The position numbers and the translations under genes were made by a program. A DNA stretch of 64,000 nt from Bromus sterilis (Eukaryota > Streptophyta > Magnoliopsida > Poales > Poaceae): positions 287,763,501 to 287,827,500 of the forward strand of contig OX465599.1 of NCBI GenBank assembly GCA_950022295.1. The letters run 5' to 3'. Positions 32,823-45,472 of this stretch are shown here, in pieces. The notes below the pieces were generated by a model, which was not told the origin of the DNA, ran no database searches, and saw only the letters and a list, made by a program, of their open reading frames with translations. Position 1 is the stretch's first letter; every line of letters begins with the position of its first letter.

Positions 32823-35667
32823 TTCTTCTTTTTGCATCATGCCTAGCTAATGGATTTAAAGAAGTGCTTTCGGGAGGCAGCCCGCAACGAATTTAGGTGT
32901 TTCTTTTTTATTTTGTTGTGTCTTGATGATTGTTACTTCTGTAGCAACATCATTGTATCTTTATTTTTCAGCTTTGTGCCAAGTTATAGCCTCTTACGGC
33001 AAGGGAAGTAAAAGTTGTGACATGCTGTCCAGAAAACAGATTCTGTCCTCGTGACCAGAAAAATTCCAGAAAAATCCCACTTCATCATTTTGATCTGAAA
33101 GTTTTACACAGTATGCTCTATACAATTACGAAACTTCCGTATGTTCTGAGTTTTTTTGATTTGAGTTGCAGAAGTGTCCCTAAAATATTCTTTACGATAT
33201 GTTGTTCTGTTTTTCACAGATTCTGCCACGTTTTGTCTCTCCTTACTTTTGCAAACCTTAAGCTTGCTTTTTCTTTGCAAAAACTTTTTGGCACTCTTGA
33301 GAAACAGTAGCTCTTCAAGATTATATTTATATCCAGTGGGTAAAAAATTTATTTATTAAGGGTACTAACCTCTCTAAGCAGCTTATGATGAGTTATGTAT
33401 GAAGGGAGTTTTCAAGTGTGCGATAGAAGACGATGAAAGAAGATCCAGGAGTGTCAAGCGCTCAAGCTTGGGGATGCCCCCATGCATCCCCAATAAATAT
33501 TCAAGGAAACTCAAGCGTCTAAGCTTGGGGATGCCCCCGTGCATCCCCTTCTCCATCAACAATCATCAGTTCGTCCTTCGTCTCATTATATTTTTATCAC
33601 TTCATGCGTTATGTGCTATGCTAGGAGCGTCTCGCTCTTAGGTTTTGTTTTTAGTTTTCTTTAGCTTTGCTTGCTGTTCATAACAAGTTAGATCCCGTCT
33701 TACTTTTTTTGGGAGAGAAACACGCTCCACTTTCAAAATTTAGAACACATCATAGGACTTTTCCTGCCTATCTTTTTGCTGTTGTGTGTTCTTTATCTTT
33801 TCATAGCTACTGCCATGTTTAGTTTTAGTTTTAGTTTGTCTTTAGAAAGAGCCTTGGCTTTTGTTTAAAGTTTGTTGCTGCAACTCTTTTTGGTTTTCAT
33901 GTTTATCTCGTTAAGAGAGTTGGTTGTTGCACTGAGTTGTGTCTTGTCTTGAAAGTAGGTAATTGAGGTTGCTATTTAATTTTAGTAGTAGCTTGCAATA
34001 GTTTTGAAGTATTGATGTGAGTAATGTTTGAACTTTTGGTGTTAAGAGCTCTTGCCTATTAGTGATAGGTGTCGTATTTTGGGCAATCCATGTTTATTTT
34101 CAAAACCTACAAAACTAGTTGAGAACTCTAGCTACTAGATAGATCACTAATCTTTGGAGGGATCGAATATTAGAGTACACTCACGTACCATTTGTCGAGC
34201 ATGCGCAAGGATAACCAAACCCCCATACACTCCTCCTCGGGGTACTTGTCTCTTTGTGAACCTCCTTATTAGATTGAGAGTTACCGATAATAAGTGCATG
34301 AGTTCTTCGGACTAATGTAAGTATTGAGAGTTGACACTTCCACCTTCCCATATTTTGCTAGCCTTTCCCGTGTCGTGCATTGCCTTCTTCTGACTCCGAG
34401 AGTTGGTGTCCACCTTCGCCGGTACATCCAAACCCTTGGCATGATACGCTCTGTCATCATAAGCCTCCTTATATCTTTCCTCAAAACAGCCACCATACCT
34501 ACATATCAAGGCATTTCCATAGACTTTCTGAGTTACATTGCCATGCAACTTCCACCTCTTCGTGACTTGATCTTCATGTCATACATGCTCTTGCTACACT
34601 GGCAGCGACATATATTGCATACATCATGATAGTTACATCTTCTCTATGTTTTGAGTACCTTGTAAAGTGTGAAATATCTCCTTTACCTTCTTGTAAAATA
34701 GTGTGTTGCCCTTAAGTGAGGAAAAGATTCCAAAGTGGACACAATAAAAGATCCCAAAGAGGACAAATGAGAGTTAAATAGAAAGAGCCATTGAGGCCAC
34801 ACAAAAAATACAAAAAAATACAAAAAAGAGAAAAAGACATAAAAAGAGAGAAAGGGGGAACACTACTATCCTTTTGAGAGATCCACACTAGTACTCCCTT
34901 TATATCCTTGTACTCCATAGAGATGATCTTCATGCATATAGCTATGTGGGGACCTTCACACTATAGAACTTGGCTTGCATATTCCAAGGATGAGCCTCCT
35001 CAAACGAGCTCTAGGTCTTCATGAGCGAGCAAGTTAGATGCACCCCCACTAGTTCCATTGGAGAGCTTCTTAGCTCATATGTGCATCCGTTGCATGGCAA
35101 TCCTTACTCCTCACATCATATCTATCATTTGGCATCTCTTGCCTCTGATTGTCCTCATTGATGTGAGCCTTTCTCATCCTTTTTGTCTTCCTCCTCCACC
35201 ATATTTCTCTCTTTTCCATCCTAAGTGTCAACTCTCGTCCTTACGCTCATCCATTGCATGAGTGCTCGAAATATCGAAAAGGAGTGGATCAAATTGACTT
35301 GTACCTGGCTAGTGGTCTGGGGATGAGTCAAGATAAGATTCCAGAAAAAGACCAAGTGTGAAACTTTAGTAGATTGAGTTCTCGCCAAATAAATGTTTTT
35401 TCTCGTATTCCCTATCCCCCTTCTTGCACGCAAACACCAATTGGAGACATTTGAGTCACGGACAGCGAGAGATCTTGCACCTAATGTTCTTTTCTTACTT
35501 GTTTCAATGCTAATATAAACCCTTGCATGTTATGACTTGAATTGAATCTCTAACCTTGATTGCTTTACTTTTCAAAGTTCTTATATGGTTGCTAGCATGT
35601 CACCACAGAAATTATGCCGTTATCATTTACCTACTCGAGGACGAGCAGGAATTAAGCTTGGGGATGT
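32823..35667 (+). mobile_element. E2 3' noncoding internal region and polypurine tract
   Basis: About 2.8 kb without a conserved ORF. Near the start is GGAGGCAGCCCGCAACGAAT, conserved in E3. At 33464 and 33521 the 13-mer AAGCTTGGGGATG, identical to the true polypurine tract at 35654-35666, occurs as part of two hairpins. A two-unit version of the AAAAGATCCC repeat lies near 34730. The CACTA empty site ATGTGGGGACC is near 34945. Confidence 0.85.
33464..33548 (+). repeat. twin hairpins with polypurine-tract-like sequence in E2
   Basis: GGGGATGC, a six-base loop, then GCATCCCC at 33470-33491, and the same arms at 33527-33548. Each is preceded by AAGCTT. Matching pairs occur in E3 (near 51534-51616, the second pair slightly mutated) and in E1 at 2095-2170. 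Confidence 0.85.
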
Positions 35668-37304
35668 TGATACGTCCAAAACGTATCTATAATTTCTGCT
35701 TGCTCCATCATGTTTTGTGTGATATTGCTATGATCTAGATACACTTTCATACACTTTTGATCATATTTGGACTAACCTATTAACTCAGTGCACCAAAGTG
35801 CCAGTTCCTATTTTCTGTTGTTTTTCTATTTCAGTTTTCCCACATATAAAAAGTGGCAGAAAAATTCCGGGAAGAATATAGGAAAAATCAGCGTACAGGA
35901 AGCTTCGCGAAGAGCCCGAGTGGGGCCAGACGGGAGCCAGGGGTGGCCCAGGCGGCCACCCGGCGCGACCACCCCCTGGGCCGCGCCAGGGGGGGCGCCT
36001 GGGGCCCCTGGTCCACCTCTGGCTGCCCCCCTTTTGCCTATATATTCTCCGTGACGTGAAACCCTCGAAAACAGAACCCTATTCCGCGAACTCGCCTCTG
36101 TTCCGCCGCCGCCGCGCTTCCAAGATCGGGAGAACCAGAAGACCTCTTCCCGGCACCCTGTCGGAGGGAGGATTGACCTCTGGGAGTCTCCTCTCCACCA
36201 TGGATGCTCCCCCGATGTCTCGTGAGTAGTTTTCCTTGGACCATGGGTCCGTGTTCAGTAGCTATGTGATGTTCTCCTCCCCTCTTTGATCTTCATTGTT
36301 TAGACCTCGTGAGCTGCCCTGCATGATCGAGGCACCTTTGTAATATTTCTGTTGTTGCTATGTTGAGTTTGGAGGGATCTGATGGATTATGAGATTATGT
36401 TCAGATTGTGATAGAGTAATATATTTGGTTTTTATCTCTTATATTTTTGTTCCTAAGTAATTCTTGCATGTTCTCCGTTGCTGTTTATTGCTTTGGCCAA
36501 GTAGTAGGTAGTGACTCCAAGAGGGAGTGTTGTGCTAGATTGTGGGTTCATGCCCCCCCCCCCCGATGACACGCTTGAGTGACAGAAACATGAGTCTAGG
36601 GGATGTGCTTTTGCCACAAGGGGGAAAACAACGGTGCTTGTAACCGCGGTTACAAGGATTGTTTACTTTACGCAAAGTTCTTTTTAATGCAGTTGTCTGT
36701 TGCTTTGGGTTTACACTTTGGGTGGGGCTCGCAACTTAATACCAGCGAGATGTTCTGGATAGATATATCAAGGTGGATGATTAGTAGTCGATGCAGATGG
36801 ATTTCGGTCTACTTATTTTGGCGTACTGCCCGTGCTTTTGAACCTCTTCCTTTCTTTTGTAGCATAGTTAGCATTGCGGTGCGTTCATAATCATGTCAAT
36901 TGCCCTTCTGTAATTTTTTTACCTCGCATATTAGTTTTATCGTCTTTTGGGAGAGAGACATCACTAGTGAACATCATGTATCCCGGTCCATATCCTCATT
37001 ATTGATTCCAAGCTTTATTTACTTTTATGCATTTACTTTCAAGTTGCTATCATTATCCCTTGCGTTTTATCATTTGTGAACAACAAGACCGGAGAGATTG
37101 ACAACCTCTCTGAACTTCGTTGGGAACAAAGTTATCTGTGTCTGTGTGCAGGTCCGCGTCAGTTGCGCCGCTGACACCTACTTATCATCTCCGGAGTCCT
37201 ACTGGAGACAAACCTTGGTATCTTCACCAAGGGAAAACTGCTGCTGCACTGCATCTCTAACCTTCACTTGGGGTAACCAACGAAGGGCGAGAAGCCAATA
37301 AACA
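35668..37304 (+). mobile_element. E2 3' LTR (mosaic)
   Basis: Starts TGATACGTCCAAAACGTATC after the polypurine tract and ends AATAAACA before TSD CCTAC. The first 400 bases are nearly identical to E4 (for example GGAAGAATATAGGAAAAATC, CCGGCGCGACCACCCCCTGG). From about 36075 the sequence follows the E2 5' LTR instead. Confidence 0.9.
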
Positions 37305-37309
37305 CCTAC

Positions 37310-37510
37310 CCCCTGGCCGCGCCGGGAGGCCACCTAGGCACCCCGGAGCCCGTCTCCGACTCCACTTTGGCTCGTTTCCTTCCATATGTTGCGGAAATTT
37401 TTGCTATATATTTTCCCGGATAGCCCCGGCACCGCATCTCTCGATTTCGCGTGTTTTCTTCTCGATCTGTTTCTTCCAGGAAATCTTTTAGCTAGACCTA
37501 GGTGCCATGG
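37310..37510 (+). mobile_element. element H, segment between E2 and the long solo LTR
   Basis: Begins CCCCTGGCCGCGCCGGGAGG, the right arm of the GC-rich inverted repeat, and runs to an ATG at 37507 (ATGGCTTCC), where the 4.5-kb solo LTR is inserted. The ATG may open the H third ORF. A TATA-like CTATATATTT is near 37404. Confidence 0.7.
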
Positions 37511-37515
37511 CTTCC

Positions 37516-40500
37516 TGTAACACCCTGATAATCAGACAACAGTAATTCAACAGTGATCACCTTGTTAGATGCCTTTTCATCAGGATCACCCTCATTAAAA
37601 AATTTGCATTAGGAAATAATTCCACTCCAAGTCCTTTTCAAAAGGCAGGTCGAGATAAAACCTTTGCAAATAATTGGACAGATTATTCTTGGCATTTTGA
37701 AAGATCCCAAGTCAATAATAAATAGTGAAACCCATAATGGTTGGATATTAAATTGCCCCTAGGAATTAAATAAAAGTGGAAAATAAAAGTTTGTCCAAAA
37801 ATGATGAAACCAATTTTATTAAATACCTAAGAGTCATTAGGTCAAGTTACTAGATCATTGGGAATTTATTATAATATTTTAAACAAGTCAAACTAGTGGC
37901 CAAACAATCCATTTTAGTCATATATTGTTTAAATAAAATTCAAACCAGTTAATTAATGGCTCAATTTTTTGTAATATTACAATAATATGAAACACTAATA
38001 TCGAGACCAATTTCACATTTTTCAAAAATCAATTGCTAGGCAAAAAAATAGAAACAAAATAAACAGAGCAAGAAAAGAAAAAACAAAAGGTAAAAACTTA
38101 TGCTACGCCCAGGGTGAGGCCCAACCCTGACCCACCTAGCCCTCTCTCCTCCGCCCCCTGTTCCTGTTCCCCTGTTCTTCACTGTCGCCATGGCGACCGT
38201 GGCCACCGCTGCCACCGAACTCGCTCGCTCCTCGAGCCGCTACAGGGCCGGCGAGTAGATAAGGCACCGGCGCACCCAACCCTAACCCTAGGCCGCCCCT
38301 TTCCCCCATCCTCCCCTCGCTCTTCCCTAACTCTCTCTCGCCCTCTACTGCCGGACCAGGGAGCCTCCATGGGCGTGCTACCGGCGTGGGCGTGCCTCCT
38401 GTGCCTCCTTCGCCTCTCCGACGAGCCCTCGGCGCCGCCTGCGTCCCCCACTTCCTCCTCAACCTTACATCCAAGACGGAGGCCATGGGATGGGGTGAAT
38501 CGAGCCGCGCTACTCGCACCGGGCTCCGCGGTCCTCACCATCGCGCAGCTACTCCGGCAGCGTCCCCGACCGGCCATGCGAACCCCAGTGAGCTCCGCAC
38601 CACCCTCCTTTCTCCCCCTCGCCTGATGCCGGGGTTGCCACCCCGTGGCCGCGTCCGTCCACGACTATTCGCGCCGCCGGCCGCCATGGACATGGTCGGC
38701 CCGTGCCCTGCTCCGCTGACCCCGCGCGAGCGCGTTCCTGCGCCTCACCACTCGCCGCCGCTCTCTGCCTCCCCCCCCCCTGCCGTACCCCCTGCCTTGG
38801 CCGCCGCTGAGCCCTCGTCGGGGCTGGCCGATTTGGCCATCACCGCCGTGCCACGGTACCTCGACGTCGGGACCGTGGGGATAATCCCATGTTAGCGCTA
38901 ACCCCCCTGTTGATTTAATCAACACTAACAGATAACCCCCCAATAGCCAATGACGAGTGGGCCCAAGGCCAATGGTTAGATTAAATAAAATATGTTTAAC
39001 TGTATGCATGTACGACAGATGGGTCCTGCCACAGATTTAATTATATAAATAAATTATTAGGTTAATCTGTGAATGACATGTGGGTCCAGAAGATTTTGAA
39101 TAAATAAAATGATTTAAATAGCCACTATGAATGACATATGGGACCCACTGGTCAGTTGACCAGTCAAAGGCTCCAACCTATGACATGTGGGTCCCTTCTG
39201 TCAGGTTTGACCCAGTCAAACATACCGTTCTGGATAATGTTTATTTAATTAATAAAAGAAATTCTAAAATTGTTTAAATTGGTTTAAACTTTAGAAATCA
39301 ATATCTTTTAAACCGTGAATCAGATGGAAAAAAATTATACATGAAAGTTGATCAGAAAAATGCCACGAATAAGAATACGCTACCCGTATACCCACCATAC
39401 CCCTTTAACATACCTAACACGAGGCCTTCCCCCTCCAATTGCACTGTTTGGTAATTTTCCGGTGCCGGTAAAACTTGCCAGATGAAAATGTTCTGTATAT
39501 GAAAGTTGTTCGGAACGAATCAACGAGCACGGATACACTATCCACATCTCTGTCAGATGTCTCTAACACTGCATACATGGAACCTTCCCCTCCGGATCAT
39601 CTGTCTGGTAATCAACCGGTACCGATGAGTCATCCCCGGATAAATTCCCGCTCCGACTAAAATACTTAACACTGCGTTAGAACACCGCCAACAATGTGTT
39701 GCCTTGTCTTAAATTTTTATTGCTATTATTGTTGTGTATTTATTGTCCCCCCCCCCTTATTCTTCAATAGACCTCGACATTGCCGCCGACGACACCGTTG
39801 CCGAGTACGACTACTTCATCGACGACCGTACCCCTACTACCGAGCTTCCAGGCAAGCAGAGCCATTTTCCTTCCCCCGATATCGTCTATCTTTCCGTACT
39901 TTAACTTTCTTGCACTAGGCATTGTTACTGCTGCTGCTACGTTACAATCCTATTCAATTGCATAGCCTATTTTTGTCGCCCCTTGATGTGCCTTCCTATA
40001 TCCTATGCTGCCTTATAAATATATATATAATATTCAGCAGTAAACCATGCGCATTGTTAGCTAGGTTTAGAATAGCGGGCCGTGATCACTCTGGTGAGTG
40101 AATGCGGATTACAAAATATTATAACTGCAACAGGTACGGATCAATGCAGACGCCCTAGGGAACCTACAATGGTGAGACTCTGCCGAGTCGCTTCGAGTTT
40201 GACTTACGAGTGGACGGACTCGTATTTCACTCTCGTCGGCTCAGTAGCGTAGCATCACTGGGATGATACGAGGGAATTCCTCTCTAGTTCATTCTGCTGG
40301 TGTCTCGGCACCACCGGGGTGATACGAGAATATTCCTCTTTAGTTCATTCCGCTGATGTCTCTGTAAAACCTCTTCAAGTGTACCATCGAGGGTGATTCC
40401 TTCTGGTTTCACTTGATGGTAGGCACTCGAATCAACTGGTGTCCTTACAAGTAAGGAGTCGGGTGACCCAACGGTGCCCGCGCGGGGTATCTTAGCGGAA

Positions 40501-42006
40501 CGACAGGTCAGGTGTATTCCACCGGTGTGCGGTGGGCCTGGTACCGTTCGTGGCCGACAGATATCCTGTTGTACGAAATTCGAGCTCTTCAAAGCAAACA
40601 CGAGACAAGGTAAGGAGACGGTTCACCTTGTTGGTAACCGCACGAGTTGGTGGGACGACAGGGCAGGCACCGATGTTACTGGTGGTCCTGACTGTTGTCG
40701 TTGTCCGCGACTCATCCAGAAAGGGGCAACGATAATGGTTGTCCTGACAGATAATAATAAAATGACTAACGGTTCAGGTGGATGACTTGAGAGGCTGCAA
40801 AGCCTTGTACGCACTACCTTCACGTGGGATGACGATGTGGGCCCTCCGCGTTGTGGTCTCGTTTGAAAGATCTGAAAGACGTCTAGTTCATCATTGTGGC
40901 AGGGACAGATCGCGCTGCGGCGCTGGAATTCACCCTCCTCACAACGATCCTGAGCGAGGGGTGATAGGCCCATGACCCCCTTGCCCTTAGGGTTGTAGAC
41001 CAGAGGGGACCTCTCTGATGAGCCGTAGGATGGGCCTCGACGTGTCGGATAGCCTCGGTGGGGTGTTCCCTAACAAGGTGTACGCCACCCTGGAGATCCG
41101 AGCGTGTAGTATGACACCAGTGCACCCCTGCAGGGAGTTTAATCTATTCGAATAGCCGTGTCCACGGTAACAGGACGCTTTATGCTGAAGCCAGACTCTA
41201 CTACTACAAACTACTACTATTAAACTGTTGGTTCTGGGTTTTCTTCCTCGCGGGGAAGTCGAGGAGGGGATCTCGGAGGCATATATAATTGTTATCTAAT
41301 ACAACTTACTATTATACAATGCTGCAACAACTTCTGCTGCATTGTTATTACATTCCTGCTATTGAACTGTTGTCTATTCTCTTCTTGTGCTTCAAGACTC
41401 GTTGGAAGATGCTAGTCTTCGATAGGCCTAGCTTCTCATCCTTATTCTGATTTCTACCTTGCAGTCCACTATATACAGCCTCCCCTTTCCATTTGATACA
41501 AATGCATAAATTCTTAGTAGCGGACGTAAGACTCGCGGGTATGCTAGATACTCACCCTTGCTTTATTCCCCCCTTTTGTTTTGCCTGATCGGCCGCTGCA
41601 GTCGACGTTGGAGCCTTGGAATCCAGGAGCAGGAGATCCCCGATGTTGACCACCGCAACATGAAGATCCCCGATGTCTTCTACGACGTCGAGTTCCCCTT
41701 TGACCAGGAGTAGTTTGGAGGTTCCCAGGCAGGAGGCCTCGCCTTTTCGATCGTTGTTGTTTTTGTGCTAGCCTTCTTAAGGCAACCTTGTATCCTTGTG
41801 TCTGTACTCAGATACTATTTGCTTCCGCTAACTTTGTGTTCTCGAGCTGTTGTATTCGAGCCCTCGTGGCCCCTGGCTTGTATTAAACAGCTTGTATTAT
41901 TTTATTTATAGATTTCTGTTGTGATATCTCACCGTGAGTCCCTGATCTCGATCGTGTACCTTGTGTGTATGATTACTGTACACGGTCTGATTTTGGGGGC
42001 GTCACA
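37516..42006 (+). mobile_element. 4.49-kb solo LTR (long-LTR gypsy type)
   Basis: Perfect TSD CTTCC at 37511-37515 and 42007-42011. Ends are TGTAACACCC ... GGGGGCGTCACA, whose termini are near inverted copies. No internal retroviral domain, primer-binding site or second LTR is found. Its right 2.1 kb matches 1-2094. The length is like that of Sukkula-type LARD LTRs of barley relatives, but I cannot confirm the family. The left part is AT-rich. 38114-38900 is GC-rich with long ORFs on both strands that I regard as compositional, and 39690-42006 is the part shared with the window start. Confidence 0.9.
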
Positions 42007-42011
42007 CTTCC

Positions 42012-42292
42012 CCAAGTTCTCCCAAGGACAAGTTCGTCGTCAACTTCATCAACCCTTACCTCGCTTAGGTGAAGAACCATCCTCGAACCGTCAGTTGGAG
42101 GATGGTGACCTTCACCAAGAGGATCTGAAGGAACCTGTCAAGGAGGGGAGCATCGAGGCCAGGCTAGAAGAGATGGAGCACGAAGTCTTCAAGTACAAGA
42201 AGATGGTTGAGCGGGGCATTGAAGCCAACTTCGACATCATCAACAAGCTGAAGACGTTCTACAAGAAGGAGATGAGGGGGAGTATGAACTAA
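42012..42292 (+). pseudogene. element H third ORF, C-terminal part (coiled-coil protein)
   Basis: The open frame reads LGEEPSSNRQLEDGDLHQED, then ARLEEMEHEVFKYKKMVERG and FDIINKLKTFYKKEMRG, ending at TGA/TAA-type stops near 42292. The MEHEVFKYKKMVERG block recurs in extra ORFs of grass Athila-like and related gypsy elements. It is highly charged and probably coiled-coil; the function is unknown. Joined to the ATG at 37507 the frame would stop early, so a shift is likely near the start. Confidence 0.6.
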
Positions 42293-44064
42293 AGTTTATG
42301 CGCATGGGTTTATGTGCTGGAAGCAGGATCTTGGATACTGAAACCTCTCATGGGACCGGAGAACCTCTACCATGGAAGCGCTTTGTCCACAACTACATCA
42401 ATAACAACCACAACAAGAATGAGGAGTAAATATCCTTGGGTAATGGCATCCCCTCAGCTTGTTCCAAGCTTGGGGGAGTGCCCGGTATCTTTATCTTTAT
42501 CTTAGTCTTTTAGAGTCAAGTAGAGTCGTATCATGTCTAGGAAATTTATTATATGAAATAGGTGTTTGCATTGTGGTCTATCACTCCTTCTGTGGAGAGT
42601 TTGTATCCGTGAGTGTGGAGTCATCTATGTTGGAATATTAATGAGAAGTCTATTGGTTCCTTCGCTACACTCGGTATTCTCTTCACGCAATCGACCTTAT
42701 ATGATGATTCTTATGGGGAGTATTGACCTTATATCAGGTATGGCTTTGAAAACTTTATTTAATTTTGGCAAACATAGCTTTGGTCTTGACAACATGCATG
42801 TTTTCTCAAGTAGCGACATAGCCAAGACCTTTATGTTATTATGCTTGAAGTGTTATGTTGACAAGGAAGACAACTTGATGTGTTATGCTTACCTTAATGT
42901 TTATGCTTTATATGTTTTGCATCTAAGTTAGCATCAATGGTATGTTCTCTCAAAGCCTTTGCTAGCCAAACCCTTTTCCTAGCAGATTTCTAGTTGTGCA
43001 TCCATACCCTGAAACCGTTACCTTCCTTATGAGTCCACCATACCTTCCTATTCGTGGTATTCCCCCACCACTCCTATAAGTATAGAATTTATGTGTTATC
43101 CTTAAATGTTCAAAATCTTCTGTTTAGTGCCTCTTGTTTAGCTCATGACGAAGTAGTAGGTAATTCATGATATTCTTAAGTTGAACAAGTTTTACCCCGG
43201 GATTGCATGTCTAATATGCAAACCCATAATACGAGGAGGAACTGGCATGAGTACACCCAACTCGAAACATAATATAACAAACAAACCCTCCTTCACGCTC
43301 GGTCTATGAGAAATCAGAAACTTTGGCAGTGATAAACAAAGGAGATTAAGGGGATGTGATCGTCCCTACTTGGGAGTCGTTCATCGAAACTTGTCCATCT
43401 TGAGAAGTAATTGAGCTATCTATTAGCATTCCTTGACAAACTATGCACCTCCCAAAGTCTATTTTCATTATGTTTGATTTAAGGATAGCACATGAGTTTT
43501 CCCTGCTTGCCTTTAACAAGGCCTTCCCTTTACTTTTAAGTTGAGTCAGTTTTCCTACTTCTTCCTTTCCCAAAGAGAACAGACACTTGATGCTGATGAG
43601 GATTCATCCATATAATGCTGCATTAAGTTTTTTCATGCCATATCATTTTTGACATTATCTCTTGATAAGTAAGTTGTTTGCGAAAGCTTTTTCCAAGCAA
43701 ACATCTTCCTTTGTGTTAGCATTTTCACTTCATGACTAATAACATGTTCTTTCAAAACCTTAAATTTGTTTCATCTTATTCAGAAAGAGAAAAAGTAAAA
43801 GTTATTAGTTGTCCCTTGACCAAGGATATGTTTGCCATAATTTAATGAGTTTTCTCAGCCCTACTTTTGATTATAAATGTTATTACTTTCTCATAAGTGC
43901 CTTATGAGTTGAGGTTGCTGTTGAGGATGCTCGAGTTTGATGAGGAAACTTTGATGCTTCTTGTTCGTATTCTATTTATCGACACTTTACTCCCTAAACT
44001 TGTGGACAGGTTTACCGAGCTTAGTATTCGCTTGGGGACAAGCGAGGTCTAAGCTTGGGGGAGT
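42293..44064 (+). mobile_element. element H, 3' noncoding region and polypurine tract
   Basis: About 1.8 kb with no supported ORF. AAGCTTGGGGGAGT occurs at 42466-42479 and again, as the polypurine tract just before the LTR, at 44051-44064. Confidence 0.75.
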
Positions 44065-45472
44065 TGATACGTCCAAAATGCATCACTATTTTATATAGTA
44101 ATTATTTCTTATTCATTGATATATTTCATGTTATGATGTCGTCCTTATGTTGTTTTGGCTTATTTTACACAGTTTGCAACTTACCGATGCCGAAGCAGCA
44201 GACGCAGAATTCAGCGGTAAAAAGTGGACGCTGTGTTGCTGAAGAAGAATACGTCCAAATTACCTGAAAATCGACGGAGGGCGCCTGGGGCCCTGGGACA
44301 ACTCCCGACTCCCCCCTTTGGCCTATATAACCCTCATATATGAAAAAACCTAAAAGAGAGAGAGTTTCCTGAGTTCCACCGCCGCTCCGTGGCGGAAACC
44401 TACAGAGAAGAAAAGACATCTCCGGCGGGCAGATTCCGTCGGGGAGAACACCTCCCGGAAGGGGAGATCGTCGCCATCATCATCACCATCGTCACGGGCA
44501 TCATCGAGATCATCATCAACATCATCCCCAACATCAACACCATCTCCACCACCATCCAATCTCACCTCACAAGTTTATCTTGTGTTGTAATCCGTACTAT
44601 CTATCCTCTCTACTCTACCGGTGTTGATTACTACTTTGTGATGAATGCTATTGAGTTTTGTTGGAGAATTATCATTGTGTACAGATTTTTTATCATCTAT
44701 TTATCCCCACTGATCATGATCTCTTTTATGTCTTGTGAGTAGTTACTTTAGTTCTTGAGGACATGGGAGAAGTCTAGTTGTTAGTAGTCATATGATGTTG
44801 AAGTAATATGTGTTGTTTGATATTTAAGTTGTGTTGTTATTTTCCTAGTGGTGTTGTGTGAGTCGAACACTCAACACTTCGCCTTATTAAGTACCTAGGG
44901 GAATACATTGTGTACAAAAAATTCTTACGGTGGGTTCCGGAGTGACAGAAACCTGAACCCCAGTTCGTACTCTTTTACACAAGGGAACAATGGATCATCG
45001 ATCGTATTGCTATGGTTAGGCTTTTGCCTTAATTACTACCTTGTTTTTGCGGATGCTTGCAAGGTGTTTAATCATAAGAGTGCACTTATCTTAGTCTAGA
45101 GGGTGCACTAGCATAGATCCACCCACTCAACACTTACAACACGACACATAGTACCGATACGTAATATGGCGAACGCACATGACTATTTCTCCCGTGTGTC
45201 CTCAAGAACGCTTTAGCCTTTATAAGTTCAGTTGCTAGGCCTATCCTTCTGACAAAAGGATCGGGCCACTTGTTAATACTCAGTGCTCTTTACTTTGCTC
45301 GTTTTTATCTTCTCGTTGCTTATACCCGAAAACCCCCTAAAAAGTTATCTTTCAGTTCCTCCAGCTATTTCTTTACCAAAGTCACTTACCAATACCTTCT
45401 GCTCCTCGTTGGGTTCGACACTCTTATTTATCGAAAACGCTACAAACGGTCCCTGTAGTTGAGGGTCATCCA
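44065..45472 (+). mobile_element. element H 3' LTR
   Basis: Starts TGATACGTCCAAAATGCATC after the polypurine tract. It has a TATA-like CCTATATAACCC near 44321 and ends GGTTCGACACTCTTATTTAT .. GAGGGTCATCCA. The end matches the usual style of this gypsy group, and minus-strand pol of another element begins immediately after. The exact last base is uncertain by one or two. Confidence 0.8.

Larger units (their letters stand above)
29004..37304 (+). mobile_element. E2: complete non-autonomous gypsy LTR retrotransposon, 8.3 kb
   Basis: Perfect TSD CCTAC at 28999-29003 and 37305-37309. The LTRs are 29004-30623 and 35668-37304. The primer-binding site and polypurine tract are adjacent to the LTRs as expected. 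The only coding region is gag-pro (30788-32822), followed by about 2.8 kb of noncoding sequence. There is no reverse transcriptase, RNase H or integrase, so mobility needed enzymes from another element. Confidence 0.95.

Noticed and set aside
38114..38895. Pro/Arg-rich ORFs of 115-170 residues on both strands
   Set aside because: They lie in the GC-rich part of a solo LTR bounded by a perfect TSD, overlap one another on both strands and show no recognisable domain.
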